Notes: generated by a model from the sequence alone, not told the origin. A DNA stretch of 64,000 bases from Texcoconibacillus texcoconensis (GCF_014202575.1 NZ_JACHHB010000018.1:1-64000), one strand, 5' to 3'. Positions 48,015 to 57,137 are shown, counted from the stretch's first letter. Numbers and translations: made by a program.

Positions 48015-48839
48015 TTAAGTGGTTTCCGTGGCCACTGCCCCTTCATCTAACAGTTCGTCTAGCGTATATTCGACAACATGACCCGTTTCATATATTTCGA
48101 TTTGAACAATACGCTCAAGAATGTTCAAACCAACAACTTTTCCTTTACCTTCAGATGTATCAATATGCTCATTGAGGTCAGGAAGTTCTTTTTTCGCTGT
48201 TTCATACATATCATTTTCATATTTCAAACAGCACATCAGTCGTCCACATAAACCAGAGATTTTCGATGGGTTAAGAGATAAATTTTGATCTTTCGCCATT
48301 TTAATCGATACTGGTTCAAAGTCACCGAGGAAAGTTGAACAACATAGCATTCTTCCACATGGTCCAATTCCTCCAAGCATTTTCGCTTCATCACGAACAC
48401 CTATTTGGCGTAACTCAATGCGCGTTCTGAAAATCGAAGCAAGATCTTTGACGAGGTCGCGAAAGTCAATGCGACCATCAGCAGTAAAATAAAATAGCAC
48501 TTTATTTCGATCAAATGTATATTCAACATCGACGAGTTTCATCTCTAAGTCGTGTTCATTAATTTTTTCCTGACAAACGTCAAACGCCTGTTTCGCAGAT
48601 TCACGGTTTTCCTCAACATTTAACTTATCCTTGTCCGTGGCTAAGCGAAGCACTTGCTTTAAAGGAAGAACGACGTCTTGTTCATCTACTTCTTTTTTGC
48701 CAATGACGACTTTGCCGAATTCAATCCCTCTTACCGTTTCGACAATCACATAGTCATCGACCTCTATCGATAAATCGCCAGGAGAGAAATAATAAATCTT
48801 CCCAGCTTTCTTAAAACGTACACCTACAACTTGATGCAC
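48015..48839 (-). CDS. ricT: Y-complex protein RicT (YaaT), PSP1 domain
   Basis: A 274-residue protein with a PSP1 domain (about residues 60-145) and a cysteine-rich region (GGIGPCGRMLCCSTFLG followed by GLCGRLMCCLKYEN) that ligates Fe-S clusters in B. subtilis. There, with RicA and RicF, it promotes RNase Y-dependent mRNA maturation and phosphorelay activity, and so affects sporulation, competence and biofilm formation. The GTG start has GGAGG 6 nt upstream. It lies directly after holB. Confidence 0.95.
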   Translation of the reverse strand: MHQVVGVRFKKAGKIYYFSPGDLSIEVDDYVIVETVRGIEFGKVVIGKKEVDEQDVVLPLKQVLRLATDKDKLNVEENRESAKQAFDVCQEKINEHDLEMKLVDVEYTFDRNKVLFYFTADGRIDFRDLVKDLASIFRTRIELRQIGVRDEAKMLGGIGPCGRMLCCSTFLGDFEPVSIKMAKDQNLSLNPSKISGLCGRLMCCLKYENDMYETAKKELPDLNEHIDTSEGKGKVVGLNILERIVQIEIYETGHVVEYTLDELLDEGAVATETT

Positions 48840-48840
48840 A

Positions 48841-49830
48841 CTATCCCTCCTGTAACTTAAGCAACAGCTGGTCCATCACTAACTGCGGACTACTATTTGC
48901 GTCTAAGCGTCGTTTTGCATCAAATATCGCGGTTAATTTGTGACGAATCGTTGGTTGACTTTGTGACAACGCTTGGTTTTTTAGATCGTCCATACAATCA
49001 GTATAGACGACTTGATTTTCTTGTCCAATTTGGACACGTAATAAATCTCTATACCACAACATGAGCATATCCATGCCAAGTTGAAGCGAAGAACGCTCTG
49101 AGAAAAACGGCAGCCAATGCTCATGAACCGTTAATAACGCCCGCTGTGGCCGTTTTGAGATTTCATGGACTAATTGTATCACTTTGCTTCTCGCCTGTGC
49201 AATCCAATCGCTTGAGCAAAGGGACTCTGCTTCCTCTACGTCAGCCGCAATTTGAGAAGCTATACGCGCCTGTACCTCAGAATACCCTTTCTCTAACAAA
49301 GTCTCAATAACAGATTCTGGAGGGAGTGGAGCAAATGACAATACTTGCACTCTTGATTGAATCGTCGGTAATATGGCATGACGTTTTGTCGTTTGCAAAA
49401 TCGCCAGCGACTCTCCCCCCGGTTCTTCGAGAAACTTTAGCAAGCTATTCGCTGCACTATTTGTCATCGTATCCGCTTCTTCAACGATATAAACTTTACG
49501 CGTTGACTCTAGCCCTTGATAACTAAACTCTTTGAGAAGGTGGCGAATTTGATCAACTTTAATCGATGCGCCTTCCGCCTGTATCAAATGTAAATCAGGA
49601 TGATTACCACTATCTATACGACGGCAATGCTCGCACGTATGACACGGCTCAGCATCATCTCCTCGCTTTTGGCATAAAAATGCCTTAGCCAGTTGAAAAG
49701 CCATTAAATCAGTTTTTGTCCCTTGTTTTCCTTCAAATAGATATGCATGCGCAAGTCGCTCTTTTAAAATACTGTTTTTTAACATTTGTACGACTGTCGC
49801 TTGCTTTTCTGCTAATTCTGCCCAAGTCAT
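48841..49830 (-). CDS. holB: DNA polymerase III delta' subunit
   Basis: The clamp-loader subunit delta'. The 329-residue protein has an AAA+ fold with the degenerate P-loop LFEGKQGTKTDLMAFQLA, a zinc knuckle (CHTCEHCRRIDSGNHPD), and the sensor region NSAANSLLKFLEEPG. The ATG at 49830 has AGGTGA 5 nt upstream; the frame is open 15 bases further. It lies between darA and ricT. DnaX, its partner in the clamp loader, is encoded at 54527-56290. Confidence 0.94.
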   Translation of the reverse strand: MTWAELAEKQATVVQMLKNSILKERLAHAYLFEGKQGTKTDLMAFQLAKAFLCQKRGDDAEPCHTCEHCRRIDSGNHPDLHLIQAEGASIKVDQIRHLLKEFSYQGLESTRKVYIVEEADTMTNSAANSLLKFLEEPGGESLAILQTTKRHAILPTIQSRVQVLSFAPLPPESVIETLLEKGYSEVQARIASQIAADVEEAESLCSSDWIAQARSKVIQLVHEISKRPQRALLTVHEHWLPFFSERSSLQLGMDMLMLWYRDLLRVQIGQENQVVYTDCMDDLKNQALSQSQPTIRHKLTAIFDAKRRLDANSSPQLVMDQLLLKLQEG

Positions 49831-49870
49831 TACCGTCACCTGCACTAAGCTTTATCGCAATCTTAAACCT

Positions 49871-50284
<414 letters not shown>

Positions 50285-50923
50285 TCAGGAGCAAAGAGAG
50301 GCAAGGTAGTTTTCAAGATCTTCCCAAACAGATTGAACAACATCTTCTAGACTACGTTCTGCATCGACCGTTTCAATCCGCTCAGGCTCTTGTTTTTGCA
50401 AATGCAAATACGCATTCCGTACCTTTTCATGAAAATCACGACTTTCCTTGTCCAATCGATTCACTTCGCGATTTTTCTCTTTCTCAATACGCCCTAAACC
50501 TACCTCTGGTGAAACGTCAAAATAATACGTAACAGCAGGTAAATTTCCTTCAGTTGCAAACTGATTGATCTGCCACACATCATTGACCCCAATATCACGA
50601 GCAACTCCTTGATAAACGAGACTGCTATCAATAAAGCGATCACATAATACAATCGTCCCTGCTTCTAACGCCGGCTTCACCTTCTGTACGAAATGCTGCC
50701 GCCGCGCTGCAGCGTACAACAGTGCTTCTGTTCGTGGGTCCATATCTGTATGCCGTGTATCCAAAATTAGATCACGTATTTTCTCAGCAATCTCATTGCC
50801 ACCCGGCTCCCTCGTTTTCATCACCGAATAACCTTGTTCTACTAACTTCTCATATATACGCTCAAGGACTGTCGACTTGCCAGCCCCTTCCCCACCTTCA
50901 AACGTAATAAACCGTTCGTTCAC
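50285..50923 (-). CDS. tmk: Thymidylate kinase
   Basis: Phosphorylates dTMP to dTDP. The P-loop is FITFEGGEGAGKSTVLERIY, followed by the dTMP-site TREPGGNEIAEKIRDLIL, ALLYAAARRQH lid-side region and CDRFIDSSLVYQG. The GTG at 50923 has GGAG 7 nt upstream; an ATG two codons earlier lies too close to it. The length of 212 residues is normal. It follows the yaaO-type decarboxylase by about 30 bases. Confidence 0.95.
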   Translation of the reverse strand: MNERFITFEGGEGAGKSTVLERIYEKLVEQGYSVMKTREPGGNEIAEKIRDLILDTRHTDMDPRTEALLYAAARRQHFVQKVKPALEAGTIVLCDRFIDSSLVYQGVARDIGVNDVWQINQFATEGNLPAVTYYFDVSPEVGLGRIEKEKNREVNRLDKESRDFHEKVRNAYLHLQKQEPERIETVDAERSLEDVVQSVWEDLENYLASLCS

Positions 50924-50953
50924 GACCATTCTCCTTTACAAAACAATAAATTT

Positions 50954-52393
50954 TTAACACTCACAATCAACCTTCACACCCGACTCCATCCAACTTTCAC
51001 CCGTCTGAAAGCGGGCCCCCTGCTTCTCTAACCGCTGCAATTGCTCCACATGCTGCTCCGTCACACGCTCACCAGGCAATAACAACGGAATACCAGGAGG
51101 GTACGGTGTAATCACCTCCCGCATCAGCCGACCTACAGCAGATGAAATCGGGACATACTCAATATCCCCTTCCGCCTTTGCAAACGGTGCTAATTCCACC
51201 CACCGATGAGCAAATGGAAAACGAGAAGTAGAGGACCGCTCAACAACTTGTTCGTTTTTTAATACCGAACGAAAAGTCTCTACAATCGATTCACCATCGT
51301 ATCCTTCAACAGTTAACGGAAAGGTAAGCACGATGTAACCTAATGTCGCCATCTCTACATCGACACCTTGTTTTTCAAGTTCCGATTTTAATTCTATACC
51401 ACTCAAAGAACAACGTGGCGCAATGATACATTTAAACGGATCTTGCCAATAAGAAGAACTTGCTACTTCTAAAATATCCAACTGTTCGATCTGTGCAAGC
51501 TCTTTTCCGATATTGTACCAATGACGGATCACTCGTTCCATATCTTCTAGCGGTAAGTTTGCGATAAAATAACGAGCAATATCCAAAGAAGCTAGCAATG
51601 GATAGGAAGGACTACTCGACTGCAACATACGTAAATAACGCTTCACTTCTTGTAGATTGACCCGTTCGGTATTGATATGTAAATAAGAAGCCATCGTCAT
51701 TGCTGGCAACATTTTATGGGCCGACTGCACGACTGCATCCGCCCCAGCATCAAGGCTCGATGCAGCAATCGCACGGTGACCATACTTTAAGTGTGCCCCA
51801 TGCGCTTCATCAACAAATAAAAAACTTCCAAATTGATGAGCCATATGAACATGTTCATCGAGCGCCTGTCCGACTCCTTCATATGATGGGTTTGTTAATA
51901 CAACCGCTTTTGCCTTCGGGAATGCAGCGAATCCTTCCTCTAATGTCTCAAGAGAAATCCCTAACGATAAGCCTGTGTCACGATCAATATCAGGCGATAA
52001 CATCACAGGTACTCCCCGAGCTAACTCAAGTGCATGCAACACGGATTGATGACAATCTCTCTGCACAAGAACGACATCGTCATCATCGATATGGGCAAGT
52101 ATCATCGCCAATATGCCAACCGTCGATCCTCCGACAAGAAATGATGTATCGATTGTATTGTAATATGCAGCTGTTAACTTTTCGGCATTTTTAATGATTC
52201 CTTTAGGAGCATGAAGATCGTCCATTCCGGTAATTTCAGTCACATCTAACTTTAAAATTTCAAACCATTCACTCACATCAGATTGCGCTAATACACGACC
52301 ATGTTTATGCCCTGGAACATGAAAGTCATACCTCCCAGCATGAGCATGTTCCACTAACGCTTCAAAGATCGGTCTACGTGTTTGATCCAACAT
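50954..52393 (-). CDS. yaaO: Orn/Lys/Arg decarboxylase-family PLP enzyme (YaaO type)
   Basis: A 479-residue fold-type I PLP enzyme. It has the N-terminal YDFHVPGHKHGR, GSTVGILAMILAH, and the lysine motif FVDEAHGAHLKYG ... VVQSAHKMLPAMT, in which the Lys binds PLP. The C-terminal Orn/Lys/Arg decarboxylase domain ends with ITPYPPGIPLLLPGE. The substrate of YaaO is not established; relatives are arginine (speA) or lysine decarboxylases. The xpaC and yaaN genes that accompany it in B. subtilis are missing here. Confidence 0.9.
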   Translation of the reverse strand: MLDQTRRPIFEALVEHAHAGRYDFHVPGHKHGRVLAQSDVSEWFEILKLDVTEITGMDDLHAPKGIIKNAEKLTAAYYNTIDTSFLVGGSTVGILAMILAHIDDDDVVLVQRDCHQSVLHALELARGVPVMLSPDIDRDTGLSLGISLETLEEGFAAFPKAKAVVLTNPSYEGVGQALDEHVHMAHQFGSFLFVDEAHGAHLKYGHRAIAASSLDAGADAVVQSAHKMLPAMTMASYLHINTERVNLQEVKRYLRMLQSSSPSYPLLASLDIARYFIANLPLEDMERVIRHWYNIGKELAQIEQLDILEVASSSYWQDPFKCIIAPRCSLSGIELKSELEKQGVDVEMATLGYIVLTFPLTVEGYDGESIVETFRSVLKNEQVVERSSTSRFPFAHRWVELAPFAKAEGDIEYVPISSAVGRLMREVITPYPPGIPLLLPGERVTEQHVEQLQRLEKQGARFQTGESWMESGVKVDCEC

Positions 52394-52480
52394 AGATCAC
52401 CTGCTTTAATTTTATAAAAGAAAACATCGATTCCTTGTTTAAATAGTAAGCTACATTTTTTTACTTTTTTATCTTAACAT

Positions 52481-52530
52481 AAAAGAGGCTGTGCTCATTG
52501 CAAAGGATCATTCCTTTGCAGCACAACCTC
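52481..52530 (-). terminator. Terminator after csfB
   Basis: GAGGTTGTGCTGCAAAGGA pairs with TCCTTTGCA-GAGCACAGCCTC (52485-52530) with small bulges, followed by TTTT on the minus strand. Confidence 0.8.
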
Positions 52531-52551
52531 CTTATGATATCTGTTTTCTTT

Positions 52552-52761
52552 TTAATGATAAGTAAACAAAGTATTGCGGATTGTACGGAGTCTCTCAACA
52601 TAAGTCGGGTAATTTTCATCATCTGTATCAGTGTTTACTAGTTTTTCTTCACACGTTTCACAAATAAAATGATTTAATAAATAGATTCCTTTTTCTCGCT
52701 TTGTCTCACAAACTACACAAGTTGTTCGTTGACCATTGGTGATTGCTTTTTTTTCATTCAC
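52552..52761 (-). CDS. csfB: Anti-SigG factor CsfB (Gin)
   Basis: A 69-residue zinc-finger protein with CVVCETKREKGIYLL and HFICETCEEKLV (two CxxC pairs). In B. subtilis CsfB/Gin is made under SigF and blocks premature SigG activity in the forespore and SigE in late stages. It starts with GTG; GGAGGTGG lies 6 nt upstream. A good SigF promoter lies 24-53 bp upstream. It follows bofA by about 115 bp. Confidence 0.93.
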   Translation of the reverse strand: MNEKKAITNGQRTTCVVCETKREKGIYLLNHFICETCEEKLVNTDTDDENYPTYVERLRTIRNTLFTYH

Positions 52762-52784
52762 GTTTCCCCACCTCCATCTGCTAT

Positions 52785-52814
52785 TAGCCTGCCCAAATAC
52801 AATTTCATGTATAC
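52785..52814 (-). promoter_or_regulatory. SigF-type promoter of csfB
   Basis: GTATA (52810-52814) matches GYRTA exactly. After 15 bp, GGGCAGGCTA (52785-52794) matches GGnnAnAHTR at 5 of 6 fixed positions (G in place of the second A). It lies inside a 7-bp inverted repeat (arms 52773-52779 and 52817-52823) whose downstream arm overlaps the Shine-Dalgarno. Confidence 0.65.
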
Positions 52815-52876
52815 ATAGATGGATGGCTTTTTACTAGTTTATGCGTGGAAGTGGGGCACGTGCCTGTCGCTCTTCA

Positions 52877-53143
52877 TTACGGAATAAACCAAATATCGAT
52901 CGCAACTAATGCTGCCAAACCAGGCACACCTAGAAATCCTGAGACCGCTGCCGTAACCCCGTTGATTGGCAACTCATAATCAAAAGGTGATGCAAAAGCG
53001 TTAAGAAAAAACAGAAACAATGCACCGACAAGTAATCGAATCGCCCCATAACCTAACCATTGTAATGGTTTTAGAGGAGCACCGATAATTAGCAACATGA
53101 AGACCGCTGCTGCTAAAAGTGAAAGAATAAAAATCGGTTCCAA
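52877..53143 (-). CDS. bofA: Pro-SigK processing inhibitor BofA
   Basis: An 88-residue membrane protein with about three hydrophobic segments. In B. subtilis it holds the SpoIVFB protease inactive with SpoIVFA until the forespore signal arrives. The C-terminal GFLGVPGLAALVAIDIWFIP is the family signature. It starts with TTG; GAGAGGGTG lies 7 nt upstream. A 12-bp inverted repeat brackets the 107-bp gap between yaaL and bofA. Confidence 0.93.
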   Translation of the reverse strand: MEPIFILSLLAAAVFMLLIIGAPLKPLQWLGYGAIRLLVGALFLFFLNAFASPFDYELPINGVTAAVSGFLGVPGLAALVAIDIWFIP

Positions 53144-53157
53144 GCAACAACACCCTC

Positions 53158-53245
53158 TCTTTCATATGAAATCCAAGTCCCCACTAAAGTTAGCGAGACG
53201 TCTTGTTTTCATTTGGCCAAGCTTTTACCTTTATCATATGAAAGA
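53158..53245 (-). promoter_or_regulatory. Inverted repeat upstream of bofA
   Basis: TCTTTCATATGA (53234-53245) and TCATATGAAAGA (53158-53169) are perfect 12-bp complements separated by 64 nt. The downstream arm touches the Shine-Dalgarno. That arm is also self-palindromic (TTTCATATGAAA). I found no convincing SigE promoter between the arms. Confidence 0.5.
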
Positions 53246-53250
53246 TTTAC

Positions 53251-53481
53251 TCACTTAGAACTACGTTTTCGCTGTTGAACGGACGTTCCTCTTAACCGAG
53301 CTTCTTTTAATAAAAACAAGTATTTGGCTTCCGTCAATTTCTTGCGATATATCCACTCATCAGAAGCATCAAGGCTATTTTCTAACAGTATCGAGGCTTG
53401 ATCAACTTGCTGTTTATACATATCGATAAAATCAAGCAATTGTTCATCTTCTCGTTTACGGATCGATCGTTTTCTAAACAT
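53251..53481 (-). CDS. yaaL: Conserved hypothetical protein YaaL (DUF2508)
   Basis: A 76-residue charged, helical protein of the DUF2508 family. The pattern LLDFIDMYKQQVDQASILLE and RKKLTEAKYLFLLKEARLR suggests a short helical hairpin; the ends are strongly basic. No function is known. It lies between recR and bofA as in B. subtilis. GGGAG lies upstream of the ATG. Confidence 0.88.
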   Translation of the reverse strand: MFRKRSIRKREDEQLLDFIDMYKQQVDQASILLENSLDASDEWIYRKKLTEAKYLFLLKEARLRGTSVQQRKRSSK

Positions 53482-53499
53482 GTAAAGTGACTCCCTTTA

Positions 53500-54096
53500 T
53501 TATAATTCCTGACGCCCTTCAATCGCTTTGGAAAGTGTGACTTCATCAGCATACTCTAAATCTCCCCCGACCGGTAAACCGTGTGCAATTCGCGACACTT
53601 TGATCCCTGTCGGTTTTACGAGACGAGATATATACATCGCTGTCGCTTCTCCTTCAATATTCGGGTTCGTAGCAACAATTAATTCCTGGACCGTCTCATC
53701 TTGCAATCGTTTAATCAAGTCAGGAATGTGGATGTCCTCAGGGCCAATCCCATCAACAGGTGAAATGGCACCATGCAAAACGTGATACTGTCCGCGAAAT
53801 TCTTGCATTTTTTCCATTGCAATCACATCTTTAGAATCTTGTACAACACAAATCACCGAGCGATCACGCGTTTGGTCTTCACAAATACGGCATGGGTCGG
53901 TATCAGTAATATGCTGACAAATACTACAGTGTGTTAATTCTCTCTTCGCATTCACTAATGCTTTTCCGAAGTCAAATACATCTTCTTCTTTCATATCTAA
54001 AACATAAAATGCCAACCTAGCTGCCGTCTTAGGCCCAATTCCAGGTAGGCGCATAAATCCTTCAATCAATTTTGAAATGGGTTCTGGATATTGCAA
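53500..54096 (-). CDS. recR: Recombination protein RecR
   Basis: Acts with RecO and RecF in loading RecA at gaps. The 198-residue protein has an N-terminal helix-hairpin-helix ([19 protein letters not shown]), a zinc finger ([16 protein letters not shown]) and a TOPRIM domain ([16 protein letters not shown] and [16 protein letters not shown]). It starts with TTG, GAGAGGGGG 8 nt upstream. It follows yaaK as in most bacteria, but a hairpin terminator lies between them. Confidence 0.96.
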   Translation of the reverse strand: MQYPEPISKLIEGFMRLPGIGPKTAARLAFYVLDMKEEDVFDFGKALVNAKRELTHCSICQHITDTDPCRICEDQTRDRSVICVVQDSKDVIAMEKMQEFRGQYHVLHGAISPVDGIGPEDIHIPDLIKRLQDETVQELIVATNPNIEGEATAMYISRLVKPTGIKVSRIAHGLPVGGDLEYADEVTLSKAIEGRQEL

Positions 54097-54136
54097 TTGG
54101 TAGGCCCCCTCTCACCTTTCTAATCAATCATTTTGG

Positions 54137-54165
54137 TAAAAAAAGAAGAGGGATCCCCCCTCTTC
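54137..54165 (-). terminator. Terminator-like hairpin between yaaK and recR
   Basis: GAAGAGGG and CCCTCTTC (54145-54165) form an 8-bp stem followed by eight T on the minus strand. Only about 40 bp separate it from the recR start, leaving little room for a new promoter, so read-through must feed recR in part. Confidence 0.8.
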
Positions 54166-54170
54166 CCTAC

Positions 54171-54482
54171 TTAAAACATGCCTGGGATGTTCATCCCTTT
54201 TGTAAACTTACCCATCTTTTCATTAACGATTTCATCAATTTGATTAAGTGCATCATTTGTCGCTGCTAACACCATGTCTTGAAGCATATCTACATCTTCT
54301 GGGTCTACAGCTTCTTCATCGATATCGATTTCTACGATTCGCTTTTCGCCGTTGGCTACCACTTTCACCATACCGCCACCAGCTGTTGCTTCAGCTGTTT
54401 CTGTTTTTAATTCTTCTTGTGCTTTCGCCATATCTTTCTGCATTTTTTGCATTTGCTTCATCATATTCCCCATGTTTTTCAT
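54171..54482 (-). CDS. yaaK: YbaB/EbfC-family nucleoid-associated protein YaaK
   Basis: A 103-residue dimeric DNA-binding protein. It has a methionine-rich N-terminal helix ([20 protein letters not shown]), the [20 protein letters not shown] sheet, and a C-terminal helix ending in GMNIPGMF. I chose the ATG at 54482, with GAGG 9 nt upstream; the open frame runs to 54503. It lies between dnaX and recR, a widely conserved order (dnaX-ebfC-recR). Confidence 0.94.
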   Translation of the reverse strand: MKNMGNMMKQMQKMQKDMAKAQEELKTETAEATAGGGMVKVVANGEKRIVEIDIDEEAVDPEDVDMLQDMVLAATNDALNQIDEIVNEKMGKFTKGMNIPGMF

Positions 54483-54526
54483 GGACAATCGCCTCACTTT
54501 CATATCTTTAATTAGTGTTTATCTAT

Positions 54527-56290
54527 CTATTCATTAATTTCGACGAATTCTTCGCCGACTAGCTTAATCGCTTCATCAACAAGCTGCTCCTCTTGTTGAT
54601 TTTCAGGAATTTCTTCCGTTTGCTCTCCCTGGTCCTCATTTACACCGGCACTACGTTGTTCTTGTACGAATGCAGATTTTGTTTCTTCCCAATGCGTAGA
54701 TAAAATCGTTAAAAGAGTCATCGGACGTTGGAGAACTTGCGTGACTGTCTCTTCGACTAGCGAGCGAAACTTTGTATCAATCATATCACGATGCATCTCA
54801 TTTCGAAATGCAAGCACAAACTGGCGCTCAGAACAAGCAACAGGTTTTGAGTCATTCAACCACGCTGACGCCGGAACACTTTGTGACTTCACACGATCAC
54901 TGATCGTCGCCCAAGCATTCGAAATCTCTTGTAATTGCGATTTTGTCGCTTCTTTCAGCATCGTTTTCACTTGCGTCTGGTTGGCGCGGTTTTTCCCAGG
55001 ACTCACTGTTCTTGGTTGTTTCTTTTCAGGCGCTGATGGTGAGGCTGGTGCTGGTGCTGTTTTTACTTCTTGTGCTGGTTGTTGACTTCCTGTTTGCTGA
55101 ACCATTTTCTCTAACTTCTCAATTCTACCTTTTAAAGCTTGAATTGTCGCATCATCCGTAGATGGCGCAGAAGAAGTTGTTTCTTGATCAACTGGTCTCT
55201 CTGATGACACTTGATCGCACGCCTGTATCACGAATAATTCCAAATATACTTTTGGGTGATTTGACCATTTCATTTCTTGTTGTGATTGCGTCAAAGAATG
55301 GATGACTTGTTGAATCCATTCCCGCGGTGCTGACTTTGATAAGCGGAGAAAAGATTCATCTTCACTTGCTCTTTCGCTTAACCCTTCTAATTGAGGGGCT
55401 GCCTGATGAAGAAGGAGATCTCGAAAGTAGTAAATCAAATCTTCCAAAAATCGCGTCGCATCTTTTCCTTGTTCAATTAATTGATCAACCGCCTGCAATG
55501 CACGGGCAACATCTGCATCAAAAAGCGCTTCAGAAATATCTGTTAAAAATTGTTGTGATACCGCTCCTGTAATCGAGAGCACGTCATCGGTTGTCACACT
55601 TGACTCAGCAAACGACATCGCTTGATCAAGTAAACTTAACGCATCTCGCATACCACCTTCTGAAGCACGAGCAACCATTCTTAAAGCTTGTGGTTCAACG
55701 TCAATATCATAATGATCCAAAATCGCCTCAAGTCTGTTTACAATCGAACTAGCAGTGATTCGTTTAAAATCAAACCTTTGACAGCGAGAAATAATTGTTA
55801 AGGGGATTTTATGAGGTTCCGTCGTTGCTAGTATAAAAATCACATGTTTCGGTGGTTCTTCCAATGTCTTTAATAACGCGTTGAACGCTCCAGTTGAAAG
55901 CATATGAACTTCGTCAATAATGTACACTTTATAAGGAATCGCACTCGGAGAAAATTTCACATTGTCACGAATCTCACGGATTTCATCAACACCATTATTA
56001 CTAGCGGCGTCAATCTCCATGACATCAACAATCGATCCATCTTGAATTCCTCGACATGCCTTACATTCCCCACATGGTTCATCCGTTGGCGCTTGTTCAC
56101 AGTTAACCGCTTTCGCAATAATCTTCGCTGCACTCGTTTTTCCCGTCCCTCTCGGACCTGTAAACAAGTAAGCATGGGAGAGCTTTTGCTGAACTAGAGC
56201 GTTTCTTAATGTTTTTGTAATATGCTCTTGTCCGACGACATCAGCAAGTTTTTCTGGTCGCCAAACTCGGTAAAGCGCCCGATAGCTCAT
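54527..56290 (-). CDS. dnaX: DNA polymerase III gamma/tau subunit
   Basis: The clamp-loader ATPase. It has Walker A LFTGPRGTGKTSAAKIIA, a zinc knuckle (CEQAPTDEPCGECKAC), Walker B VYIIDEVHMLS, and sensor TLEEPPKHVIFILATTE, then collar domain III and a low-complexity linker before the tau C-terminus. The open frame extends to 56458, but the real start is the ATG at 56290 (MSYRALYRVWRP): it has GGGGGAG upstream and a promoter lies inside the extension. That gives 587 residues. No programmed frameshift slippery site was noted. Confidence 0.96.
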   Translation of the reverse strand: MSYRALYRVWRPEKLADVVGQEHITKTLRNALVQQKLSHAYLFTGPRGTGKTSAAKIIAKAVNCEQAPTDEPCGECKACRGIQDGSIVDVMEIDAASNNGVDEIREIRDNVKFSPSAIPYKVYIIDEVHMLSTGAFNALLKTLEEPPKHVIFILATTEPHKIPLTIISRCQRFDFKRITASSIVNRLEAILDHYDIDVEPQALRMVARASEGGMRDALSLLDQAMSFAESSVTTDDVLSITGAVSQQFLTDISEALFDADVARALQAVDQLIEQGKDATRFLEDLIYYFRDLLLHQAAPQLEGLSERASEDESFLRLSKSAPREWIQQVIHSLTQSQQEMKWSNHPKVYLELFVIQACDQVSSERPVDQETTSSAPSTDDATIQALKGRIEKLEKMVQQTGSQQPAQEVKTAPAPASPSAPEKKQPRTVSPGKNRANQTQVKTMLKEATKSQLQEISNAWATISDRVKSQSVPASAWLNDSKPVACSERQFVLAFRNEMHRDMIDTKFRSLVEETVTQVLQRPMTLLTILSTHWEETKSAFVQEQRSAGVNEDQGEQTEEIPENQQEEQLVDEAIKLVGEEFVEINE

Positions 56291-56323
56291 TTTGCTCCCC
56301 CTTTCGTTCTCGAACTCATTCCT

Positions 56324-56352
56324 ATTATACCGATTCACCATAAGGATTTCAA
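56324..56352 (-). promoter_or_regulatory. SigA promoter of dnaX
   Basis: TTGAAA (56347-56352), 17 bp, TATAAT (56324-56329), about 34 bp before the chosen dnaX start. Confidence 0.75.
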
Positions 56353-56524
56353 AACCAATTATTAAAGAAAGGCTGAAACGGGCTTGGGCACAAACCACAA
56401 GCACTTCATCTTCCCCTTCTATCCTTGCTTTGTAATTTTTTCCAACACCCATCCACAATGGGATCGATGATGTATTTCAATGTTTATTGATGATCGTGCG
56501 GACACTCATTCCATTATTCATAAA

Positions 56525-56553
56525 CAAAAAACAGCCACATTTTATGTAGCTGT
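56525..56553 (-). terminator. Terminator of the SRP RNA gene
   Basis: ACAGCTACAT and ATGTGGCTGT (56531-56553) form a 10-bp stem with one G-T pair, followed by a run of T on the minus strand. Confidence 0.9.
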
Positions 56554-56569
56554 TGGTTATCTTATATAT

Positions 56570-56842
56570 AACGCCGTGCACCTTCCCTTGATTCCATAGC
56601 CTCAAGCGTTACCTAAGCAGTTTGCTCGGCCCAGGCAACTCTACGGCACACGGAAGGGACCGCTTACTGCTGCTTCCTTCCGGACCTGACAGGGTTTACG
56701 GCTTTCCGTTGCGTAGAACCCAGGCGTCAACACCACTTACTTAGGTCAGACCCTGAAGTTATGGAACCTCAAGAAGGGATTCAGTCTCGCTATAGCGGTT
56801 TGCGAGTACAGGGCACCGCTACCTCCCCACCTAGCACGGCAA
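56570..56842 (-). ncRNA. scr: Signal recognition particle RNA (large Bacillus type, scRNA)
   Basis: About 273 nt, beginning GCCGTGCTAGGTGGGGAGGT and ending GCACGGCG so that the two ends pair. The SRP core with GTCAGGTCCGGAAGGAAGCA (Ffh-binding domain) lies near the middle, and the GTTGCCTGGGCCGAGC stretch follows. This matches the 271-nt B. subtilis scRNA with an Alu domain. A promoter about 37 nt upstream of the mature end and the terminator predict a precursor of about 355 nt, similar to the 354-nt B. subtilis precursor trimmed by RNase III. Confidence 0.97.
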
Positions 56843-56885
56843 ATTTGTAAACATTTTTAGTGGCGTCGATAACGACGCAAAACCT

Positions 56886-56914
56886 AGTATAGACGTTTTT
56901 CTTCTCAAATGCAA
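56886..56914 (-). promoter_or_regulatory. SigA promoter of the SRP RNA gene
   Basis: TTGCAT (56909-56914), 17 bp, TATACT (56886-56891). Confidence 0.75.
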
Positions 56915-56984
56915 TAGCAAATGGGTAAGACTTATTTCCAAATCCTGAATTCGATACCATTATAACAAAATAAGGCCGGAATCT

Positions 56985-57137
56985 TTAATCATCCTGTTGT
57001 TCTTCATTGGCTTCTTCTGCTTGCTTTAGTTTTTCAGCAAGAATATGTGGTGGCGTATGCATCACGTGTTCTATCGGCATCTTTAACTTTTCCGAGATCA
57101 TCTTTGCTGTTTCAAGGGAAATTTGATTTGGGCGCAA
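56985..57137 (-). CDS. YycC-like small protein
   Basis: A 50-residue protein translated from a TTG codon with GGGAGG 8 nt upstream. The sequence starts MRPNQISLETAKMISEKLKM and continues with PIEHVMHTPPHILAEKL, then an acidic tail. The MRP-QIS-ETA start and the EHLMHMP-HIL motif are those of the YycC family of Bacillus, whose function is unknown. It sits between tadA and the SRP RNA gene, unlike yycC in B. subtilis. The strong Shine-Dalgarno and family match support it as a real gene. Confidence 0.8.
   Translation of the reverse strand: MRPNQISLETAKMISEKLKMPIEHVMHTPPHILAEKLKQAEEANEEQQDD

Noticed and set aside
56291-56458. N-terminal extension of dnaX by 56 codons
   Set aside because: A good SigA promoter lies inside it, the ribosome site fits the ATG at 56290, and the family starts with MSYRALYR.
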